Origin: Pectobacterium cacticida
GTDB lineage: Bacteria; Pseudomonadota; Gammaproteobacteria; Enterobacterales; Enterobacteriaceae
Direction of reading: 5' to 3'
NCBI RefSeq assembly: GCF_036885195.1
Contig: NZ_CP133656.1
Location: forward strand, 310,001 to 374,000
DNA: 64,000 nucleotides
The notes below the pieces were generated by a model. The model saw only the letters and a program-made list of their open reading frames with translations. It was not told where the DNA came from and made no database searches. The translations under genes and the position numbers were made by a program. This document shows, piece after piece, positions 26,947 through 35,520 of this stretch. Numbering within the stretch: position 1 is the stretch's first letter; each line of letters begins with the position of its first letter.

Positions 26947-27252
26947 ATGGCTAAGCAATCCATGAAAGCACGCGAAGTTGTTCGTGTGAAATTGGCTGAA
27001 AAATACCGCGCTAAGCGCGAGGAATTAAAAGCTATTATCTCTAGTGTGAACTCTTCCGACGAAGAACGTTGGGATGCGGTTCTTAAGCTGCAGACTCTGC
27101 CGCGTGATTCCAGCCCGTCTCGTCAGCGTAATCGCTGCCGCCAAACTGGCCGTCCGCACGCTTTCCTGCGGAAGTTCGGGTTGAGCCGTATCAAAGTCCG
27201 TGAAGCCGCTATGCGCGGTGAAATTCCGGGTTTGAAAAAGGCTAGCTGGTAA
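26947..27252 (+). CDS. rpsN: 30S ribosomal protein S14
   Basis: The product has 101 residues of the long, zinc-free form: no CxxC ligands, with RQRNRCRQTGRPHAFLRKFG in the C-terminal half. The start at 26947 (ATGGCTAAGCAATC) matches E. coli; a longer frame open from 26710 lies inside rplE and is not used. Confidence 0.97.
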   Translation: MAKQSMKAREVVRVKLAEKYRAKREELKAIISSVNSSDEERWDAVLKLQTLPRDSSPSRQRNRCRQTGRPHAFLRKFGLSRIKVREAAMRGEIPGLKKASW

Positions 27253-27285
27253 TTGTCACCAATTGAATCACGGGAGTAAAGACAG

Positions 27286-27678
27286 ATGAGCATGCAAGAT
27301 CCGATCGCGGATATGCTGACCCGTATCCGTAACGGTCAAGCCGCGAACAAAGTTGCGGTCACCATGCCTTCCTCCAAGCTGAAAGTGGCAATTGCCAACG
27401 TGCTGAAGGAAGAAGGTTATATTAAAGATTTTAAAATCGAAGGCGACGCTAAACCTGAATTGGAATTAGAACTTAAATATTTCCAAGGTAAGGCTGTGGT
27501 GGAAAGCATTCAGCGGGTGAGCCGTCCAGGTTTGCGCATCTATAAAAGAAAAGATGAGCTACCGAAAGTTATGGCTGGTTTGGGTATCGCCGTTGTTTCT
27601 ACCTCTAAAGGCGTTATGACTGATCGTGCAGCTCGCCAGGCTGGTCTTGGTGGCGAGATTATCTGCTACGTAGCTTAA
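27286..27678 (+). CDS. rpsH: 30S ribosomal protein S8
   Basis: The product has 130 residues (MSMQDPIADMLTRIRNGQ), with the RNA-binding C-terminal STSKGVMTDRAA motif. It is the translational repressor of the spc operon. Confidence 0.98.
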   Translation: MSMQDPIADMLTRIRNGQAANKVAVTMPSSKLKVAIANVLKEEGYIKDFKIEGDAKPELELELKYFQGKAVVESIQRVSRPGLRIYKRKDELPKVMAGLGIAVVSTSKGVMTDRAARQAGLGGEIICYVA

Positions 27679-27690
27679 TCGGGAGGAAAA

Positions 27691-28224
27691 ATGTCTCGTG
27701 TTGCAAAAGCACCCGTCGTCATTCCTGCCGGCGTAGAGGTAAAACTCAACGGTCAGGATGTTTCGATTAAGGGTAAAAACGGCGAATTGAGTCGTAAGAT
27801 CCATGATGCTGTTGAAGTTAAACAGGCTGACAACGTTCTGACTTTCGCTCCGCGCGAAGGCTTTGTTGACGGATGGGCCCAAGCGGGCACTACCCGTGCG
27901 CTGTTGAACGCAATGGTAATCGGTGTTACCGAAGGTTTCACTAAGAAGCTGCAGCTGGTTGGTGTTGGTTACCGTGCTGCTGTTAAAGGCAATGTGGTTA
28001 ACTTATCTCTCGGGTTCTCTCACCCGGTAGATCATGCACTGCCGGCAGGTATTACTGCAGAATGTCCAAGCCAAACTGAAATCGTACTGAAAGGTGCAGA
28101 TAAGCAGGCTATTGGTCAGGTTGCTGCGGAATTACGCGCCTATCGTCGTCCTGAGCCGTATAAAGGCAAGGGTGTCCGTTACGCCGACGAAGTCGTGCGT
28201 ACCAAAGAGGCTAAGAAGAAGTAA
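27691..28224 (+). CDS. rplF: 50S ribosomal protein L6
   Basis: The product has 177 residues, two duplicated alpha/beta domains, C-terminal RRPEPYKGKGVRYADE. It lies near the factor-binding site and the sarcin-ricin loop. Confidence 0.98.
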   Translation: MSRVAKAPVVIPAGVEVKLNGQDVSIKGKNGELSRKIHDAVEVKQADNVLTFAPREGFVDGWAQAGTTRALLNAMVIGVTEGFTKKLQLVGVGYRAAVKGNVVNLSLGFSHPVDHALPAGITAECPSQTEIVLKGADKQAIGQVAAELRAYRRPEPYKGKGVRYADEVVRTKEAKKK

Positions 28225-28233
28225 GGTAACACT

Positions 28234-28587
28234 ATGGATAAGAAAGCAGCTCGTATCCGTCGTGCGACCCGCGCACGCCGTAAGCTCCAGGAACTGGGTG
28301 CAACGCGATTGGTGGTACATCGTACCCCACGTCATATTTATGCGCAGGTCATTGCACCGAACGGTTCTGAGGTCCTGGTAGCCGCTTCTACTGTAGAAAA
28401 AGCTATCGCTGAACAATTGAAATCAACCGGTAATAAGGACGCAGCAAGTGCAATTGGTAAAGCTATTGCAGAACGTGCGTTAGAAAAAGGCATCAAGGAT
28501 GTCTCTTTTGACCGGTCCGGTTTCCAATATCATGGTCGAGTCCAGGCACTGGCAGAAGCTGCCCGTGAAGCTGGCCTTCAGTTCTAA
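28234..28587 (+). CDS. rplR: 50S ribosomal protein L18
   Basis: The product has 117 residues (MDKKAARIRRATRARRKLQEL). It binds 5S rRNA with L5 and carries it into the 50S subunit. Confidence 0.98.
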   Translation: MDKKAARIRRATRARRKLQELGATRLVVHRTPRHIYAQVIAPNGSEVLVAASTVEKAIAEQLKSTGNKDAASAIGKAIAERALEKGIKDVSFDRSGFQYHGRVQALAEAAREAGLQF

Positions 28588-28601
28588 GGTAGAGGTGTAA
28601 G

Positions 28602-29102
28602 ATGGCTCACATCGAGAAACAAGCTGGCGAACTGCAGGAAAAGCTGATCGCGGTAAATCGCGTATCTAAAACCGTTAAAGGTGGCCGTATTTTTAGCTTC
28701 ACCGCACTAACTGTAGTGGGTGATGGCAATGGTCGCGTAGGTTTTGGTTACGGTAAAGCGCGCGAAGTTCCAGCAGCAATCCAGAAAGCGATGGAAAAAG
28801 CTCGTCGCAATATGATGAATGTCGCGCTGGACAACGGCACCCTGCAGCACCCGGTTAAAGGTGCTCACACAGGGTCTCGTGTGTTCATGCAGCCAGCTTC
28901 CGAAGGTACCGGTATCATCGCCGGTGGTGCAATGCGCGCCGTCCTGGAGGTTGCAGGGGTCCACAACGTATTAGCTAAAGCTTATGGTTCCACTAACCCA
29001 ATTAATGTGGTTCGTGCAACAATTGATGGTTTGGCGAATATGAAGTCCCCGGAAATGGTCGCTGCCAAGCGTGGTAAATCCGTTGAAGAAATTCTGGGGT
29101 AA
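28602..29102 (+). CDS. rpsE: 30S ribosomal protein S5
   Basis: The product has 166 residues. The N-terminal dsRNA-binding domain includes the loop VNRVSKTVKGGRIFSF, where spectinomycin-resistance changes occur; the residues are wild-type. Its stop is next to the rpmD start. Confidence 0.98.
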   Translation: MAHIEKQAGELQEKLIAVNRVSKTVKGGRIFSFTALTVVGDGNGRVGFGYGKAREVPAAIQKAMEKARRNMMNVALDNGTLQHPVKGAHTGSRVFMQPASEGTGIIAGGAMRAVLEVAGVHNVLAKAYGSTNPINVVRATIDGLANMKSPEMVAAKRGKSVEEILG

Positions 29103-29107
29103 TGACC

Positions 29108-29287
29108 GTGGCTAAGACTATTAAAATTACTCAAACCCGTAGTGCAATCGGTCGTCTGCCGAAACATAAGGCAACACTGCTTGGCCTGGGTCTTCGTCGT
29201 ATTGGACATACTGTTGAACGTGAGGATACTCCTGCGGTTCGCGGTATGGTCAACGCGGTTTCCTATATGGTTAAAGTGGAGGAGTAA
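29108..29287 (+). CDS. rpmD: 50S ribosomal protein L30
   Basis: The product has 59 residues, AKTIKITQTRSAIGRLPKH, identical in length to E. coli L30. The GTG at 29108 is chosen because GGGG lies eight bases ahead; an ATG at 29102 overlapping the rpsE stop would add two residues (MTV). Confidence 0.96.
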   Translation: MAKTIKITQTRSAIGRLPKHKATLLGLGLRRIGHTVEREDTPAVRGMVNAVSYMVKVEE

Positions 29288-29290
29288 CAG

Positions 29291-29725
29291 ATGCGTTTAA
29301 ATACTCTGTCTCCGGCCGAAGGCGCGAAACACGCGCCGAAGCGTTTAGGTCGTGGTATTGGTTCTGGCTTGGGTAAAACCAGCGGTCGTGGTCACAAAGG
29401 TCAGAAGTCTCGTTCTGGCGGTGGCGTACGTCGTGGGTTTGAAGGTGGTCAGATGCCTTTGTATCGTCGTTTGCCGAAGTTCGGTTTCACTTCTCGTAAA
29501 GCAGCGATCACAGCCGAAGTCCGTTTGTCTGATCTTGCAAAAGTAGAAGGCGATGTCGTTGACCTGAATACGTTAAAAGCCGCTAATGTTATTGGCATTC
29601 AGATTGAATTTGCAAAAGTGATTCTTTCTGGTGAAGTTATCCGCCCAGTAACGATTCGTGGTCTGCGTGTCACTAAAGGTGCTCGTGCTGCTATCGAAAC
29701 TGCTGGCGGTAAAATTGAGGAATAA
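29291..29725 (+). CDS. rplO: 50S ribosomal protein L15
   Basis: The product has 144 residues with the Gly-rich N-terminal extension LGRGIGSGLGKTSGRGHKGQ that threads into 23S rRNA. Three bases follow rpmD. Confidence 0.98.
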   Translation: MRLNTLSPAEGAKHAPKRLGRGIGSGLGKTSGRGHKGQKSRSGGGVRRGFEGGQMPLYRRLPKFGFTSRKAAITAEVRLSDLAKVEGDVVDLNTLKAANVIGIQIEFAKVILSGEVIRPVTIRGLRVTKGARAAIETAGGKIEE

Positions 29726-29732
29726 GTAGCAG

Positions 29733-31064
29733 ATGGCTAAACAACCAGGGTTAGATTTTCAAAGTGCTAAAGGTGGGGTTGGTGAACTGAAGCGCAGACT
29801 TTTGTTTGTTATCGGTGCGCTAATCGTCTTCCGTATTGGCTCTTTTATCCCAATTCCTGGTATTGATGCCACTGTGCTTGCCAAATTGCTTGAACAGCAG
29901 CGAGGCACCATTATTGAGATGTTTAATATGTTCTCGGGTGGTGCTCTCAGCCGTGCTTCTATCTTTGCACTGGGTATTATGCCGTATATCTCGGCATCAA
30001 TTATTATCCAGTTGCTGACGGTGGTTCATCCCACGTTGGCGGAAATTAAGAAAGAAGGGGAAGCTGGCCGACGCAAGATCAGCCAGTATACCCGTTACGG
30101 TACATTAGTCCTGGCTATATTTCAGTCTATCGGTATTGCTACCGGTTTGCCAAATATGCCTGGAATGCAAGATTTGGTAATAAATCCAGGTTTTGCTTTC
30201 TATTTTACTGCTGTCGTAAGTCTGGTTACTGGAACGATGTTCCTAATGTGGCTAGGCGAACAGATTACTGAACGTGGTATCGGTAACGGTATATCAATCA
30301 TAATCTTTGCGGGTATTGTTGCGGGTTTGCCGCCGGCCATTGGCCATACCATCGAGCAAGCTCGGCAAGGCGACCTGCACTTCCTCCTGTTGCTGTTGGT
30401 TGCAGTTTTAGTGTTTGCAGTAACCTTCTTCGTTGTTTTCATTGAGCGTGGTCAACGTCGTATTGTCGTTAATTACGCAAAACGTCAGCAAGGACGTCGA
30501 GTTTATGCCGCACAGAGTACGCATTTACCGCTGAAGGTAAATATGGCTGGGGTTATTCCCGCAATATTCGCTTCCAGTATTATTCTGTTCCCTGCTACGA
30601 TCGCATCATGGTTTGGGGGCGGTACCGGTTGGGACTGGCTGACAACTATTTCGCTGTATTTGCAGCCCGGGCAACCGCTTTATGTGTTACTCTACGCGTC
30701 TGCAATCATCTTCTTCTGTTTCTTCTACACAGCGTTGGTCTTCAACCCGCGTGAAACAGCAGATAACCTGAAGAAGTCCGGTGCATTCGTGCCAGGAATT
30801 CGTCCGGGAGAGCAAACGGCGAAATATATTGATAAAGTGATGACTCGCCTAACTCTTATTGGTGCGATGTATATTACCTTTATCTGCCTGATCCCGGAGT
30901 TTATGCGTGACGCAATGAAAGTCCCTTTCTATTTCGGGGGAACATCTTTGTTGATTGTTGTTGTCGTCATCATGGACTTTATGGCTCAAGTGCAAACTCT
31001 GATGATGTCGAGTCAATATGAGTCTGCATTGAAGAAAGCAAACCTGAAAGGCTATAACCGTTAA
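29733..31064 (+). CDS. secY: SecY, protein translocation channel
   Basis: The product has 443 residues with ten predicted membrane segments. Cytoplasmic loop C5 contains the YAKRQQGRRVYAAQSTHLPLK ribosome/SecA-binding region near 255, and the plug and pore-ring hydrophobics are in place. With SecE and SecG it forms the translocon. Placed in spc as in all enterobacteria. Confidence 0.98.
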   Translation: MAKQPGLDFQSAKGGVGELKRRLLFVIGALIVFRIGSFIPIPGIDATVLAKLLEQQRGTIIEMFNMFSGGALSRASIFALGIMPYISASIIIQLLTVVHPTLAEIKKEGEAGRRKISQYTRYGTLVLAIFQSIGIATGLPNMPGMQDLVINPGFAFYFTAVVSLVTGTMFLMWLGEQITERGIGNGISIIIFAGIVAGLPPAIGHTIEQARQGDLHFLLLLLVAVLVFAVTFFVVFIERGQRRIVVNYAKRQQGRRVYAAQSTHLPLKVNMAGVIPAIFASSIILFPATIASWFGGGTGWDWLTTISLYLQPGQPLYVLLYASAIIFFCFFYTALVFNPRETADNLKKSGAFVPGIRPGEQTAKYIDKVMTRLTLIGAMYITFICLIPEFMRDAMKVPFYFGGTSLLIVVVVIMDFMAQVQTLMMSSQYESALKKANLKGYNR

Positions 31065-31097
31065 TTAGGTGAGCTTGAGAAGTTACGGAGAGTAAAA

Positions 31098-31214
31098 ATG
31101 AAAGTTCGTGCTTCCGTCAAGAAATTATGTCGTAACTGTAAGATTGTTAAACGTAACGGTGTCGTTCGTGTGATCTGCAGTGCTGAACCAAAGCATAAAC
31201 AGCGTCAAGGCTGA
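31098..31214 (+). CDS. rpmJ: 50S ribosomal protein L36 (zinc form)
   Basis: The product has 38 residues, too short for many ORF callers. It begins [20 protein letters not shown] and carries the zinc ligands Cys11, Cys14, Cys27 and His33. GGAG lies upstream at 31087. Last gene of the spc operon. Confidence 0.97.
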
Positions 31215-31243
31215 TTATCTCGCATATTTTTCTTGCAAAGTTG

Positions 31244-31277
31244 GATTGAGCTGGCTAGATTAGCCAGCCAATCTTTT
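31244..31277 (+). terminator. Hairpin between spc and alpha operons
   Basis: GATTG-AGCTGGCTA...TAGCCAGC-CAATC followed by CTTTT. The sequence is almost identical to the E. coli spc-alpha junction, where some transcription reads through. Confidence 0.8.
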
Positions 31278-31295
31278 GTATGTAGCCGCAACATT

Positions 31296-31363
31296 ATTTG
31301 AGTATCCTGAAAACGGGCTTTTCAGAGTGGTGTTGCTGTATAAAATTGTAGGAGTGCATAGTG
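31296..31363 (+). promoter_or_regulatory. Alpha operon leader, S4-binding pseudoknot
   Basis: GAGTATCCTGAAAACGGG and CTTTTCAG precede the GTG start of rpsM as in E. coli. There this leader folds into a pseudoknot, which S4 traps to repress rpsM-rpsK-rpsD-rplQ translation. The pairing TCCTGAAAA/TTTTCAG is visible; the pseudoknot itself is inferred. Confidence 0.7.
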
Positions 31364-31717
31364 GCCCGTATAGCAGGCATTAACATTCCTGATCATAAAC
31401 ATACCGTTATTGCTTTAACGTCGATTTTCGGTATCGGTAAAACCCGGTCACAGGCTATCTGTGCTGCAACTGGGATTGCTGAAGATGTTAAGATCAGTGA
31501 GCTGTCTGAAGAGCAAATCGATAAGCTGCGTGACGAAGTTGCTAAGTTTGTTGTAGAAGGTGATCTGCGTCGTGAAGTTACCCTGAGCATCAAGCGTCTT
31601 ATGGATCTTGGTACTTATCGTGGTTTGCGTCATCGTCGTGGTCTGCCGGTGCGTGGTCAGCGTACCAAGACTAACGCCCGTACCCGCAAGGGTCCGCGTA
31701 AACCGATCAAGAAATAA
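31361..31717 (+). CDS. rpsM: 30S ribosomal protein S13
   Basis: The product has 118 residues with GTG start, matching the E. coli S4 target structure that includes this start. The helix-two-turn-helix motif is KTRSQAICAATGI and the basic tail RKGPRKPIKK reaches P-site tRNA. First gene of the alpha operon. Confidence 0.98.
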   Translation: MARIAGINIPDHKHTVIALTSIFGIGKTRSQAICAATGIAEDVKISELSEEQIDKLRDEVAKFVVEGDLRREVTLSIKRLMDLGTYRGLRHRRGLPVRGQRTKTNARTRKGPRKPIKK

Positions 31718-31733
31718 TCGGGGTGATTGAATA

Positions 31734-32123
31734 ATGGCAAAGGCACCTATTCGTGCACGTAAACGTGTAAGAAAGCAAGTCTCTGACGGTGTGGCTCATG
31801 TCCATGCTTCTTTCAACAATACCATCGTAACTATTACCGATCGTCAGGGTAATGCGTTGGGTTGGGCAACTGCCGGTGGTTCCGGTTTCCGTGGTTCTCG
31901 TAAATCTACGCCGTTCGCTGCTCAGGTAGCTGCAGAACGTTGCGCAGAGGCCGTGAAAGAATACGGTATTAAGAACCTGGAAGTTATGGTTAAAGGACCT
32001 GGTCCAGGTCGTGAGTCTACTATCCGCGCATTGAACGCGGCTGGTTTTCGCATCACTAATATTACTGATGTGACTCCGATCCCTCATAACGGTTGTCGTC
32101 CGCCGAAAAAGCGTCGCGTATAA
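31734..32123 (+). CDS. rpsK: 30S ribosomal protein S11
   Basis: The product has 129 residues (MAKAPIRARKRVRKQVSDGV), C-terminal NGCRPPKKRRV. It lies on the 30S platform beside the mRNA exit. Confidence 0.98.
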   Translation: MAKAPIRARKRVRKQVSDGVAHVHASFNNTIVTITDRQGNALGWATAGGSGFRGSRKSTPFAAQVAAERCAEAVKEYGIKNLEVMVKGPGPGRESTIRALNAAGFRITNITDVTPIPHNGCRPPKKRRV

Positions 32124-32154
32124 TCGCCGCTTTTAGGATTGCTGGAGAAAGAAA

Positions 32155-32775
32155 ATGGCAAGATATTTGGGTCCTAAGCTCAAGCTGAGCCGTCGTGAAG
32201 GCACCGACCTGTTCCTCAAGTCCGGTGTTCGTGCGATCGATTCCAAGTGTAAAATTGAACAAGCTCCTGGTCAGCATGGCGCACGTAAACCGCGTTTATC
32301 TGACTATGGTGTTCAGTTGCGTGAAAAGCAGAAGGTTCGCCGTATGTACGGTGTTCTAGAGCGCCAGTTCCGCAACTATTATAAAGAAGCCGCGCGACTG
32401 AAAGGCAATACAGGTGCAAACCTGTTGCAACTGCTGGAAGGTCGCTTGGATAACGTAGTCTACCGTATGGGTTTTGGCGCCACTCGTGCTGAAGCACGTC
32501 AGATGGTAAGCCATAAAGCAATTATGGTTAACGGCCGCGTTGTTAGCATCGCTTCTTATCAGGTATTCCCGAATGACGTAGTCAGCATCCGTGAGAAAGC
32601 GAAGAAGCAGTCTCGCGTAAAAGCCGCTCTGGAGCTGGCTGAACAGCGTGAAAAGCCAACTTGGCTGGAAGTTGATGCTGCCAAGATGGAAGGTGTGTTC
32701 AAACGTATTCCTGAACGTACCGATCTGTCTGCGGACATTAATGAACACCTGATCGTCGAGCTTTACTCCAAGTAA
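32155..32775 (+). CDS. rpsD: 30S ribosomal protein S4
   Basis: The product has 206 residues. The zinc-free N-terminus is of E. coli type (MARYLGPKLKLSRREGTDLF), followed by the S4 RNA-binding domain near 95-160. It is the primary 16S binder and regulator of the alpha operon. Confidence 0.98.
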   Translation: MARYLGPKLKLSRREGTDLFLKSGVRAIDSKCKIEQAPGQHGARKPRLSDYGVQLREKQKVRRMYGVLERQFRNYYKEAARLKGNTGANLLQLLEGRLDNVVYRMGFGATRAEARQMVSHKAIMVNGRVVSIASYQVFPNDVVSIREKAKKQSRVKAALELAEQREKPTWLEVDAAKMEGVFKRIPERTDLSADINEHLIVELYSK

Positions 32776-32800
32776 AGCTTAGTACCAAAGAGAGGACACA

Positions 32801-33790
32801 ATGCAGGGTTCTGTGACAGAGTTTCTAAAACCGCGCCTGGTTGATATCGAGCAAGTCAGTTCGACGCACGCCAAGGTGACCCTTGAGCCATTAGAGCGAG
32901 GTTTCGGCCACACTCTTGGCAACGCACTGCGCCGTATTCTGCTTTCATCCATGCCTGGTTGCGCGGTGACCGAGGTTGAGATTGATGGTGTACTGCATGA
33001 GTACAGCACCAAAGAAGGCGTACAGGAAGATATCCTGGAAATCCTGCTCAACCTGAAAGGGCTGGCGGTGAGAGTTCAAGGTAAAGACGAAATTATTCTT
33101 ACCTTGAATAAATCTGGCATTGGCCCTGTGACTGCAGCCGACATTATCCATGATGGTGATGTCGAAATCGTCAAGCCGCAGCACTTAATTTGCCATCTGA
33201 CTGATGAAAATGCATCTATTAGTATGCGTATAAAGGTTCAGCGTGGTCGTGGTTATGTGCCGGCGTCTGCCCGTATTCATACGGAAGAAGATGAGCGCCC
33301 AATTGGTCGTCTGTTAGTTGATGCCTGCTACAGCCCCGTAGAGCGTATAGCCTACAATGTTGAAGCGGCTCGCGTAGAACAGCGTACTGATTTGGATAAG
33401 CTGGTCATCGAAATGGAAACCAATGGTACGATTGATCCTGAAGAGGCAATCCGCCGTGCGGCTACCATCCTGGCTGAACAACTGGAAGCTTTTGTTGACC
33501 TACGCGATGTTCGTCAGCCAGAGGTGAAAGAAGAGAAACCAGAGTTCGATCCGATTCTGCTGCGCCCTGTTGACGATCTGGAATTGACTGTCCGCTCTGC
33601 TAACTGCCTTAAGGCAGAAGCTATCCACTACATCGGTGATCTGGTGCAGCGTACCGAGGTTGAGTTACTTAAAACACCTAACCTGGGTAAAAAATCTCTT
33701 ACAGAGATTAAAGATGTACTGGCTTCCCGTGGTCTGTCTCTGGGTATGCGCCTGGAAAATTGGCCGCCGGCAAGTATTGCTGATGAGTAA
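32801..33790 (+). CDS. rpoA: RNA polymerase alpha subunit
   Basis: The product has 329 residues. The N-terminal dimerisation domain is residues 1-235, with a linker and then the C-terminal domain. The C-terminal domain has [10 protein letters not shown], containing the UP-element-binding Arg265, and [17 protein letters not shown] with Lys298-Ser299. Length and sequence equal E. coli. Confidence 0.98.
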
Positions 33791-33830
33791 CCGGATCACA
33801 GGTTAAGGTTTTACTGAGAAGGATAAGGTC

Positions 33831-34223
33831 ATGCGCCATCGTAAGAGTGGTCGTCAACTGAACCGTAATAGCAGCCATCGTCAGGCTATGTTCCGTAACA
33901 TGGCTAGTTCTTTGGTTCGTCATGAAATCATCAAGACGACCCTGCCGAAAGCGAAAGAGCTGCGTCGCGTTGTTGAACCGCTGATTACTCTTGCCAAGAC
34001 CGATAGTGTTGCTAATCGTCGTCTGGCATTCGCCCGTACTCGTGATAACGAGATTGTGGCAAAATTGTTTAATGAACTGGGCCCGCGTTTCGCGAGCCGT
34101 GCTGGTGGCTACACTCGTATTATGAAGTGTGGTTTCCGTGCAGGTGATAACGCGCCGATGGCATACATCGAGCTAGTTGATCGCTCAGCTTCACAGACAG
34201 AAGAAGTGGCTGCTGCAGAGTAA
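33831..34223 (+). CDS. rplQ: 50S ribosomal protein L17
   Basis: The product has 130 residues (MRHRKSGRQLNRNSSHRQAMF). Last gene of the alpha operon, followed by a terminator. Confidence 0.98.
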   Translation: MRHRKSGRQLNRNSSHRQAMFRNMASSLVRHEIIKTTLPKAKELRRVVEPLITLAKTDSVANRRLAFARTRDNEIVAKLFNELGPRFASRAGGYTRIMKCGFRAGDNAPMAYIELVDRSASQTEEVAAAE

Positions 34224-34235
34224 TCTGCAAAAGCA

Positions 34236-34264
34236 TAAAAAACCGGGGTAACCCGGTTTTTTTA
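34236..34264 (+). terminator. Alpha operon terminator
   Basis: AAAAAACCGGG-GTAA-CCCGGTTTTTTT, a classic intrinsic terminator just after rplQ. Confidence 0.93.
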
Positions 34265-34312
34265 CATCTGAAATTAACTTAGCTCTATTAATGAAGCGGG
34301 TAAGAGATTGCC

Positions 34313-34672
34313 ATGTGGTTGATTGATGAGTTAGTTGAAAAACATATTCGTAAGGCTCAGGATGACGGTGTTTTTGACAACCTTCCTGGAACCGGTAGCC
34401 CTTTAATTCTTGATGACGATAGCGGTGTACCGCAGGAGCTAAGAATCGCCTATCGGTTACTCAAGAATGCTGGTTATTTGCCTGTAGAACTTCAAGAAAG
34501 GAAAGATGCCTTACAACTAGCTGACTTTCTTAGAACGATATCCTGCGATTCCTCTAAGTATGAGGAAGTATCTCGGCGCTTGCGCATGCTGGAATTTAGC
34601 TTGCAGCAGAAAGGGATCAATACTGACTTTCTCTATCAGGAATATAAAACACAGCTTAATAAAAAGCTCTAG
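34313..34672 (+). CDS. yhdN: YhdN, DUF1992 family protein
   Basis: The product has 119 residues. It resembles E. coli YhdN: WLIDELVEKHIRKAQDDG, then FDNLPGTGSPLILDDDS, a DnaJ-homologue-like conserved segment. Function is unknown. In E. coli zntR neighbours it; zntR is absent here. Confidence 0.9.
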   Translation: MWLIDELVEKHIRKAQDDGVFDNLPGTGSPLILDDDSGVPQELRIAYRLLKNAGYLPVELQERKDALQLADFLRTISCDSSKYEEVSRRLRMLEFSLQQKGINTDFLYQEYKTQLNKKL

Positions 34673-34774
34673 TTACCAAAAGAATTCGTTCTCATCTTTC
34701 CATTGCTGCTTTATACTTCTCCAGATTTATTAATACATATACTACTCATTAGCTCAATTTTATTAGGAGTGATA

Positions 34775-34990
34775 ATGACCACCTATCGTCATAGACGCGG
34801 AAAAATTCAGGACAACGTCATTGAAGCGTTGCTGCATGATCCACTGTTTCGTCAACGTATCGAAGTAAATGAAAAAGGGAAAGGAAGTTATCGCAGAAAA
34901 GAAAAGCATATTAAGAAAGGAGATTGGGAGGCCAGAGGTAAGCAATCAAATGATTGTTTACCTCTGGCCTTTCCGCTTCTTACGCGATGA
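34775..34990 (+). CDS. arfA: ArfA, alternative ribosome-rescue factor
   Basis: The frame from the ATG at 34775 (TAGGAG ahead) codes 71 residues. The core HRRGKIQDNVIEALLHDPLFRQR and the basic KGKGSYRRKEKH match ArfA, which recruits RF2 to ribosomes stalled on non-stop mRNA. A 19-pair hairpin sits in the coding sequence from codon 52, so the functional protein is probably made from a truncated, stop-less mRNA and the full-length form degraded, as known in E. coli. An upstream ATG at 34703 would add an unrelated hydrophobic N-terminus and is not favoured. Convergent with mscL. Confidence 0.93.
   Translation: MTTYRHRRGKIQDNVIEALLHDPLFRQRIEVNEKGKGSYRRKEKHIKKGDWEARGKQSNDCLPLAFPLLTR
34930..34969 (+). 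promoter_or_regulatory. arfA internal hairpin (mRNA cleavage or termination site)
   Basis: GGCCAGAGGTAAGCAATCA pairs with 34951-34969 along 19 positions with one G-T wobble and a two-base formal loop. It lies inside the arfA frame with no stop before it. In E. coli the matching hairpin is cut by RNase III or terminates transcription, making arfA mRNA non-stop and subject to tmRNA control. Confidence 0.85.
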
Positions 34991-35016
34991 GATAGATGCT
35001 GAATAGACTTTGATGT

Positions 35017-35430
35017 TTACGGTTTAGACTGCTGTTCTTTTAGCAAGTCGCGAATTTCAGACAACAATTTCTCTTCGGCACTAGGCTTTGGTGGTGCATC
35101 AGGCGCATCTTCTTGTTTACGCCGTAACTTATTCATTAGTTTTATTGCCATGAAAATGGCAAATGCGACAATGATAAAATCAAATATATTTTGAATGAAA
35201 ACGCCATAGTTCATGACAACAGCGGGAATGTCGCCCTCTGCGTCACGAAGAATTAGGCTGAATTGTTTAAAATCAACACCGCCTATCAGAAGTCCGAGTG
35301 GTGGCATAATAATATCTGATACCAGCGAAGAGACAATTTTTCCAAAAGCTGCGCCAATAATGACCCCCACAGCTAAATCGACAACGTTGCCACGCATGGC
35401 AAATTCTCTAAATTCTTTAATGATGCTCAT
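35017..35430 (-). CDS. mscL: MscL, large-conductance mechanosensitive channel
   Basis: The product has 137 residues from the ATG at 35430, which has AAGGAG ahead. TM1 is VVDLAVGVIIGAAFGKIVSSLV (pore constriction), then a periplasmic loop, then TM2 about 75-98, then a charged C-terminal bundle. It opens at high membrane tension and releases solutes on osmotic downshock. The six-residue longer reading (MARRVD) is not supported by the family. Last gene of the leftward def-fmt-rsmB-trkA-mscL series. Confidence 0.96.
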   Translation of the reverse strand: MSIIKEFREFAMRGNVVDLAVGVIIGAAFGKIVSSLVSDIIMPPLGLLIGGVDFKQFSLILRDAEGDIPAVVMNYGVFIQNIFDFIIVAFAIFMAIKLMNKLRRKQEDAPDAPPKPSAEEKLLSEIRDLLKEQQSKP

Positions 35431-35520
35431 ATCCACTCTCCTTGCCAAAAATATAAATTAATTCTAACCAATTGCCGCCTCTTTGCCAGATTATCTATTC
35501 GCGATAAACCTGTTCCTAGA

